A program made the translations under genes and the position numbers. A DNA stretch of 64,000 nt from Acanthacorydalis orientalis. Its lineage: Eukaryota > Arthropoda > Insecta > Megaloptera > Corydalidae. Numbering within the stretch: the first letter of the stretch is position 1; each line of letters begins with the position of its first letter. This document shows positions 57,300 through 64,000 of the stretch, piece after piece. The notes beneath the pieces are model-generated. The model was not told the origin of the DNA. It ran no database searches and worked only from the letters and a program-made list of their open reading frames with translations. The stretch spans positions 15,539,010 through 15,603,009 of the forward strand of contig CM068315.1 of assembly GCA_034766995.1 (NCBI GenBank), written 5' to 3'.

Positions 57300-57960
57300 T
57301 CAAATAAATCGCACAGAGCAGCCTCATTTAAAATGTACATAAATTGAGAAACGAAACGTGTTAAATTCGCAAGAGTACATTTTGATTGATAAAGCAATAA
57401 AAAGTGGCATATCGTTGAAATCCGTAAGAAACGCATCTGATGCGAAGCGAAATGAAAATGTGAAATTTTATTCATTAATATATTTGATTAATCTCCCGTT
57501 AGTTTGTTTAATCTGTTTAATAAATGTCAATGCGATCGACGCACTCTCCTACGTTTAGGTTTTTAAATAGAAACAATGGCATCCGACGAACGAACGAACG
57601 GCCTAGTCCTTCGGTTTAACACTCTCCACTATTCTCCTATGAAATGCCTCCCACACTTGGACATCTTCGACAAATCTCGCTGCAACATCCATTCATTTCG
57701 AATGATATATTCACAGGTCCGCATCGCGTGTAAACAATGGCAAGAATACAAAACGTTGTCCGTGTTCGCTTTATTTATGATCTCCGTGCCATTGTGTCGG
57801 TGTAAAATAGCTCGCGGATGTGTTGTGTGCATCACCGGGGACAAATCTCCAGCCACGTTACATGACGTTGAATTTTTCAGTCGGTTCTGCAACGGAGAGA
57901 CAGCAGTAGAGATCGCCTCGTGTCCGTTCTAAAAACTTGGTCTTCATGAGCGCGCTGTTT
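57300..57960. other. repeat-free island with the longest non-repeat open frame
   Basis: 57576-57932 (+) is open for 118 codons from an AACAATGGCA start, with 8 Cys and no domain I recognise; an 87-codon frame lies antisense (57629-57892). A 66-codon frame precedes it. Being open on both strands suggests GC-richer composition rather than selection. No splice or polyadenylation support found. Confidence 0.3.
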
Positions 57961-58498
57961 CATATTAATTAATTTCAGACCAGTTATCATTCGAATCAGT
58001 CTTGTGATTTTATATTTCGTAATAGTATGGTAAAGTGTAGTGTAGATAATTTAGAAATCGTAGTATATAAATCGTCATCAAATTGAAACTATCATTTATG
58101 CTAGACAAATAACGATTTTATGTATTATTAATAGAACACGTTTTGAGTTTATTGCCTGTTATAATCGGCAATGAGATTGGTTTGTTAAATTAATTACATG
58201 AATTGAAAAAAAAATCAGTATATAATTTCATTTCATACAAAATATTCGTCTCAGAATCAAAATTATTTTTAATGTCATAGTTAATGGAATATGTCAATAG
58301 GGAATGAAAATAGTCGTTCAATGGAAATAAAGTTTAGTTTTACTTAAACGAATATATAAGCTGATTTAAAAATTGTATACACACTTTTGATTGCTAATAA
58401 TTTGTATGTTTATTTTCATAAATTTAATTTTATAATTTTGTACTGAAGAGAAAATATGAAAAAAAAATATTCATTAACGCAAGTGTTCAAATTGTCTA
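57961..58498. other. AT-rich DNA, nothing recognised
   Basis: No repeat or gene found. Confidence 0.4.
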
Positions 58499-58700
58499 TT
58501 TATTCTCATTCAGGCATTGTTGACATTGTCAAGGAACTGAAGTCCATGCATCACTTAAGATATCTTTTGATATTGATGAACATTTTGATTCAATAGCCTG
58601 CTGTAATTCAGTATACTTGCTGGTTTTGTGCCATAAACTTTATATTTGAGGTATTTCCGTAAATAAATATCCAATTCAGTTATAAAAGGAAAACGCAGAG
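58499..58700 (-). pseudogene. DD(E/D) transposase C-terminal remnant of a non-mariner family
   Basis: On the minus strand RFPFITELDIYLRKYLKYKV, YGTKPASILNYSRLLNQNVH, QYQKIS, then after a frameshift DAWTSVP and QCQQCLNENK. The order (PP.SPDL..LDF.LW.YLK..VY..KP, then ...R...C....G.H) is that of Tc3-like/DUF4817-associated transposases. Homology may extend to about 58900 but is too eroded to place. Confidence 0.6.
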
Positions 58701-59118
58701 CAGGAATTCAATACTGTATTTTAATCTTGGAAGCGTTTCTCTTCATTTTTGAAAAAAATGGAGTTTAACATTTAATTGCACGGAAGAGAATCTTTGTGGA
58801 TTTCTTTATAAATATGATTAATAGTGAACGTTGTATTGCAAATATACACAGCATTTTATAGAGACTTGATTAGATCATTTTGGAAAAGATGGTTTCAACA
58901 AAACAATATGACTGTCGATGTTTTCTATATCTTTAACTCGTTGTTTACTGAATTAATTAGAATACAAAAATAGAATTATGAAAAAGAATAAAATGTGAAC
59001 ACTCATGATAAAACTCATTTTTTTAAGAAATTAATATTTTGTATAGTATGTTTAGTTTATGCATAGAAGTATTGTGAAGTAAATGATGAACCATTGATTA
59101 TTGAATATCAATTTTTGT

Positions 59119-59402
59119 TTAACCCTGTCACGCGTAGCACCGTTTATATCCGGCATTAGTGAACTCAACACTAGTGCCACGCACTAAACACATTATTTCA
59201 TTTTAAGTATGCCATGAAACTTTTTTATCAAGCATAATTAGTACATAAGCGTATGGGAGCTCCGAAAATGCGAGACACTTTTTACACGTGCAGTGTGCAC
59301 TAATAGCACGACGACCCATTAATCGGTAGCGTACTGACGGCTAGTTCCGCCGTCGCGAAAGGGTTGAGACTTGAAAGTTTTTGACAGAGCATAAAGGGTT
59401 AA
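59119..59402. mobile_element. piggyBac-like TTAA element, non-coding
   Basis: TTAA at 59119-59122 and 59399-59402. Left end CCCTGTCACGCGTAG; right end on the minus strand CCCTTTATGC, with a second CCCTTTCGCGACGG inside at about 59358-59371. The interior is unusually GC-rich for the area (CGGTAGCGTACTGACGGC). Ends pair only over a few bases. Confidence 0.5.
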
Positions 59403-60815
<1,413 letters not shown>

Positions 60816-60819
60816 CATA

Positions 60820-61664
60820 TTAGGTGTACCGGAAAAGAATGCCGTTTTTACGATAACCATTTTCAACGGGCATTTGTGCTGTACCTGCCGATCGGCCATT
60901 GCGTATTTTGTGTCATATCGTTGTGTAAACATCTCGAAACTATATTTCAATGTTTTAAAAGTAAAATAGTATACCCATTCGCAATGGGAGGATTTATTCC
61001 GAGTGAAGAATTGATTTGTAATTGTATGTTATTTTAATTTTTGAAGAAAGAGACCGCAAATAATGTAACTAAACACATTTGTGACATATTAGGCGATGTT
61101 TATAGAATAGTTCTGGAAGTAGAAGACTAACAAAAGTGGATGGATACATCTTAACTGTCGAAATTGAAGCAAATCCAACGTTAACTATCAAAAAATTGGT
61201 GACAATTTAGGATACTCTTGGTCAAATGTACAGGAATACAATAAAAAAATCAGAAAGGTTTGGAGACAGAAAAAATGGATACCGCATCAACTGAGTGAAG
61301 ACAACATTGGCGACCACATTTTTCAAAAATTACAAAATTAAAAGCTTAAGATGGATAAAAATTCCACATACACCATATTCTCCTGATCTTGCGCTGTCGG
61401 TTTACCATCTTTTCAGGTTAATGCAACATTTTTTAGATAGTAAAAATTTTATAAGTTATGAAGAGGTTAAAAATAGACTGGCTGAGTATTATAATTCAAG
61501 TGATTCTGATTTTTATGAAAGAGGAATTAAAATGTTGACAGAGATGGAGGAAGATTGTATTTAAGGAGAGAAATTATATTTGAAATTAATTCATAATAAA
61601 TAAAATTGTTAATGATATTTTCTTGTTTCATGTAAAAAATGGCATTCTTTTCTGGTATATCTAA
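60820..61664 (+). mobile_element. internally deleted mariner beside (TA)n, TA target duplication
   Basis: Ends TTAGGTGTACCGGAAAAGAA and, on the minus strand, TTAGATATACCAGAAAAGAA. TA at 60818-60819 and 61665-61666. 845 bp, about two thirds of normal length. Confidence 0.93.
61130..61563 (+). pseudogene. mariner transposase with internal deletion
   Basis: Pieces: LTVEIEANPTLTIKKLVTI, VWRQKKWIPHQLSEDN (end of DNA-binding half) joined directly to TTLATTFFKNYKIKSLRWIK, IPHTPYSPDLALSVYHLFRL (third catalytic Asp to Val), MQHFLDSKNFISYEEVKNRL, SDSDFYERGIKMLTEMEEDC and a stop. The blocks with the first and second catalytic Asp are missing. Confidence 0.9.
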
Positions 61665-61696
61665 TACATACATACGTTTAACCATTTGTATATTTT

Positions 61697-61825
61697 CAGA
61701 AATGATTTTTTCCAGACCACAAACCACAAAATATTTTCTAATCAAAAATATTCCATAATTATTTTTATCGTTTTTGATTCTTGTGTATTTGCATTTCAAT
61801 TGCAGTGCTATCATTTTTAACATCA
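61697..61825 (-). repeat. FB-1 left half
   Basis: CCACAAACCACAAAATATTT, TCTAATCAAAAATATTCC, GCATTTCAATTGCAGTGCTA. Confidence 0.85.
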
Positions 61826-62256
61826 TTTTAATATCATATTTAAAATTATCTTCAACATTATTTTAAGTGTCAATGTAGAGAAAAACATAAGATTTTAAAA
61901 AGAATTAATCTGTGTATATCGCTACTTACACCTAAATGTATTTCTTTAACATATTTCTAAAAATTTGCTCTTTATTTTTGATAATTTTTAATTTTTTAAG
62001 AATTCAATGTATCCCTTTAAAGTGATTAAGAAAAGACATTGTCCTATTGGTATTCGTCCTTTTGGAGTAACTGTTTGTTGTCCAGTAATGATTTATGCAT
62101 GGGTGACATCCTCAGGTTGATCGCGAAGTTTTAAACATATACAAAGGATGGCATTCGTGCTGAATCTATTAATTTGAGAACAGGTACTTAATTGATCCAA
62201 AAGGATGAAGACTAACAGGACTATCTATTATATATTATCAGTTAATTTGTAAATCA
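61826..62256. other. AT-rich DNA, nothing recognised
   Basis: No repeat or gene found. Confidence 0.4.
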
Positions 62257-62805
62257 TTAGGTTAGTAGCAAAATAATTGCGATTTATGACCTTTAATTCA
62301 TATACATTTTTCCATTTGTGGTCCAGAACTGGTGGATGACTAACGCCTATCTTTTGCTCAAGCTCTCGAATTGTGCGTGGTTTCAATTCAACTAACGCTT
62401 TTAATTGGTCTTTATGAACTGAATAAAGACGCTTGCAACCATCTTCATCTTTAAGGCTCTCGTCTCCAATACGACATTTTTGGAACCACCATTGAACCCT
62501 GTGTTTCTTAACAGTACCCACACCAAATCATCGTTTAGTTTACTTGCTGTTTCTGCTGCTTTATCTCCCGTTTTGAAGTCATACAAAAATGTTGCTCTTT
62601 TTTACTTCTCTTCCATCTTTAATTCAATAGTCCAATTTGAAGGAAAATTAATAATAAAACCAAAGACGATGTTACCAAAATACAGACCGAAAAATGAACT
62701 TTAAAATGATATTAACATGAACCCGATGAAATGACAATTTCATTGAAAATAATTAAAATTACAATTCAAAAAACAGGAACCGAAATTGTTTTTCTATCAA
62801 CCTAA
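62257..62805 (-). mobile_element. deletion-derived mariner, copy C (best preserved)
   Basis: 549 bp. Left end TTAGGTTAGTAGCAAAATAA; right end on the minus strand TTAGGTTGATAGAAAAACAA. Minus-strand frames: LYDFKTGDKAAETASKLND-type helix, then from 62521 GTVKKHRVQWWFQKCRIGDE, DQLKALVELKPRTIRELEQK, IGVSHPPVLDHKWKN. The frame runs on through the terminal repeat to a stop at 62228, outside the element. Catalytic domain absent, as in copies A and B. Confidence 0.9.
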
Positions 62806-62904
62806 TATAAAGCATTGTTTAATAGAATGTGTTTTTTTCTTTATGCATAAATAATTTGTAAACCTTTCACAATTTTACATTCAATACTAATTTCATAATA
62901 ACAG

Positions 62905-63245
62905 TTCAGGTCTCTGTGACTAAATTTCCTTTTAAAAATGATTTCTCCATTCGTTAAAACCAGAATAAAAAAGATCTGTTTAAAACAATTCAATAATTGA
63001 TTATTGATTGTTGTTATATGCATTTATATGGTAAACATCTGCAGATAACTGTAACACTGAAAAATCATTTTAGTATATTTCTATATCTTAAGGAAGTGTG
63101 AAAGAAGAATTAAGATTTTTCTATATTTTAAGTTCAGAGGAAGATGGAATCTGAGAATAATGGAAATATGATTAGATTTTTCTTAATTTAATGTTCTGAA
63201 AATGAAATTTAAATTAGCTACAGTGCCAAAATTATATTGTAAGAA
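62905..63245. repeat. FB-1 foldback, loosely conserved
   Basis: CTCTGTGACTAAATTTCCTT and AATTCAATAATTGATTATTG on the left; TTAAATTAGCTACAGTGCCA and AAATTATATTGTAAG on the right; the middle is eroded. Confidence 0.75.
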
Positions 63246-63959
63246 AGCTCTTTGTATAATAGCTATTTTTAACTGAGATCCATTCTTCATATTGGCTATT
63301 TATCACATTTACAACGAATTGCTTAGAACTGATTCAGTGACTGAGAATCACAGAAAGAACAGCTCTCGACCAGAAATAAGTGATTGACCTGTTTTTGGTC
63401 GAGCGCTGTTGTTTCGTTATCATTAACTGAGCCAGTTCTCTCCAGTTTACTGTAAACCGGATATTTAACGAATCTCAAGAATGGATCTGAGTTGAATTTT
63501 TTTCAATACTTATTACGATGTCTGTAGTTGGCCGATAAAATTTTATCAATGAAATTATTTTTCCTGTTTATTCCAAATTAAGTATAATAACTATTTCAGT
63601 CATTTGGAAAAAGGTATATCCTCCATGCATGTTTTTATTCATTTTGTATGTTTTTTAAACATTTTTTAATTACTTTCGTACATTTTTCTACTGTTGTGAT
63701 TATATTATATTTGTACTGAAATATATCTGAAATAATAATTATTTATTAGCTTTAATAGTGTATTTTAAGAATAATATTATATGGAATCTCTGTTTATTTA
63801 TCAGAACAACTTTTTACTTCAACATATTTTGTCTGAATAGACCTTCGAAGCTGTTCTTTACTTACGTTCTTTTGATTTCGTCTTCGGTCAAACTTATGTT
63901 AAAAATTTAACATTGATTACAATTTAATGCTGTATTCTTTAACGATATTTAATTATTTA
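63246..63959. other. AT-rich DNA around a small foldback
   Basis: Nothing else recognised outside 63325-63439. Confidence 0.4.
63325..63439. repeat. 115-bp foldback of another family
   Basis: AGAACTGATTCAGT...AACAGCTCTCGACCA is mirrored as TGGTCGAGCGCTGTT...ACTGAGCCAGTTCT. The ends begin AGAACTG. No relation to FB-1 beyond AT-rich context. Confidence 0.85.
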
Positions 63960-63996
63960 CACACACACACATACACACACAAATATATATATATAT
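63960..63996. repeat. (CA)n(TA)n microsatellite at window end
   Basis: CACA runs with one CATA break, then about 7 TA units. Confidence 0.9.
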
Positions 63997-64000
63997 AAGT

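Overview
The window looks like gene-poor, AT-rich nuclear DNA of an arthropod, most likely an insect. The evidence is the many decayed mariner/Tc1-family transposons with recognisable transposase motifs, remnants of a non-LTR retrotransposon, numerous short inverted-repeat (MITE-like) elements and about 20 long (TA)n microsatellites. No host protein-coding gene, rRNA or tRNA could be supported on either strand. The longest open frames are (TA)n translated as Ile-Tyr repeats, transposase debris, or frames of about 110-118 codons that resemble nothing I know. The window may be an intergenic desert or the inside of a very long intron; the sequence alone does not decide this. No viral, prokaryotic or CRISPR feature was seen.

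Layout. 0-13 kb: end of a mariner (1-165), a 34-bp minisatellite (1465-1945), a 365-bp MITE (2687-3051), a Tc1 remnant (5958-6409), a ~250-bp tandem repeat (8190-8935) and a LINE fragment (12302-12413). 13-25 kb: an oppositely oriented LINE fragment, a GC-richer island (13440-13880), an ~80-bp tandem array (17565-19150) split by a mariner with clean TA target duplications (18145-18970), and an inverted duplication built around deletion-derived mariners (22858-24603). 25-36 kb: foldbacks, mariner remnants, a tandem unit with embedded (TA)n (29818-30430), a TTAA-flanked element (33129-33525) and a full-length but dead mariner (34311-35556). 36-50 kb: a dense foldback cluster, mariners at 39950-41107, 42562-42908, 45811-46125 and 48661-49906, and a second TTAA-flanked element (46577-47103). 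50-64 kb: a TTAA MITE (50503-50658), more mariner debris, a DD(E/D) C-terminal remnant (58499-58700), a piggyBac-like TTAA element (59119-59402), an internally deleted mariner (60820-61664) and another deletion derivative (62257-62805).

The dominant hidden structure is one foldback family, here called FB-1. It has about 33 recognisable copies covering roughly 10% of the window by my rough spans. Its arm runs from a terminal motif near CAGTTCTGACACTGTGGCTA through ATTCACTTTCACAAATGAAT, CATCCCACAAACC, TTCTGATCAAAAATGTTC and a CATTTCGATGGCAATG-type inner arm to an AAGATGATG turn, then mirrors back. A second theme is a mariner derivative that keeps only the N-terminal DNA-binding half of the transposase between intact ends; three well-preserved copies share the same deletion junction.

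Nothing here works as a pathway. The elements interact as layers: mariners sit in older tandem repeats and beside (TA)n tracts, (TA)n tracts lie inside LINE and TTAA elements, and foldbacks truncate mariners. Between the repeats, several non-repetitive islands of higher GC (13.5, 16-17, 27.8, 31, 34, 41.5, 45, 48, 52.7, 54.7, 57.6 and 60.2 kb) are the best candidates for conserved regulatory DNA, but that needs a cross-species alignment.
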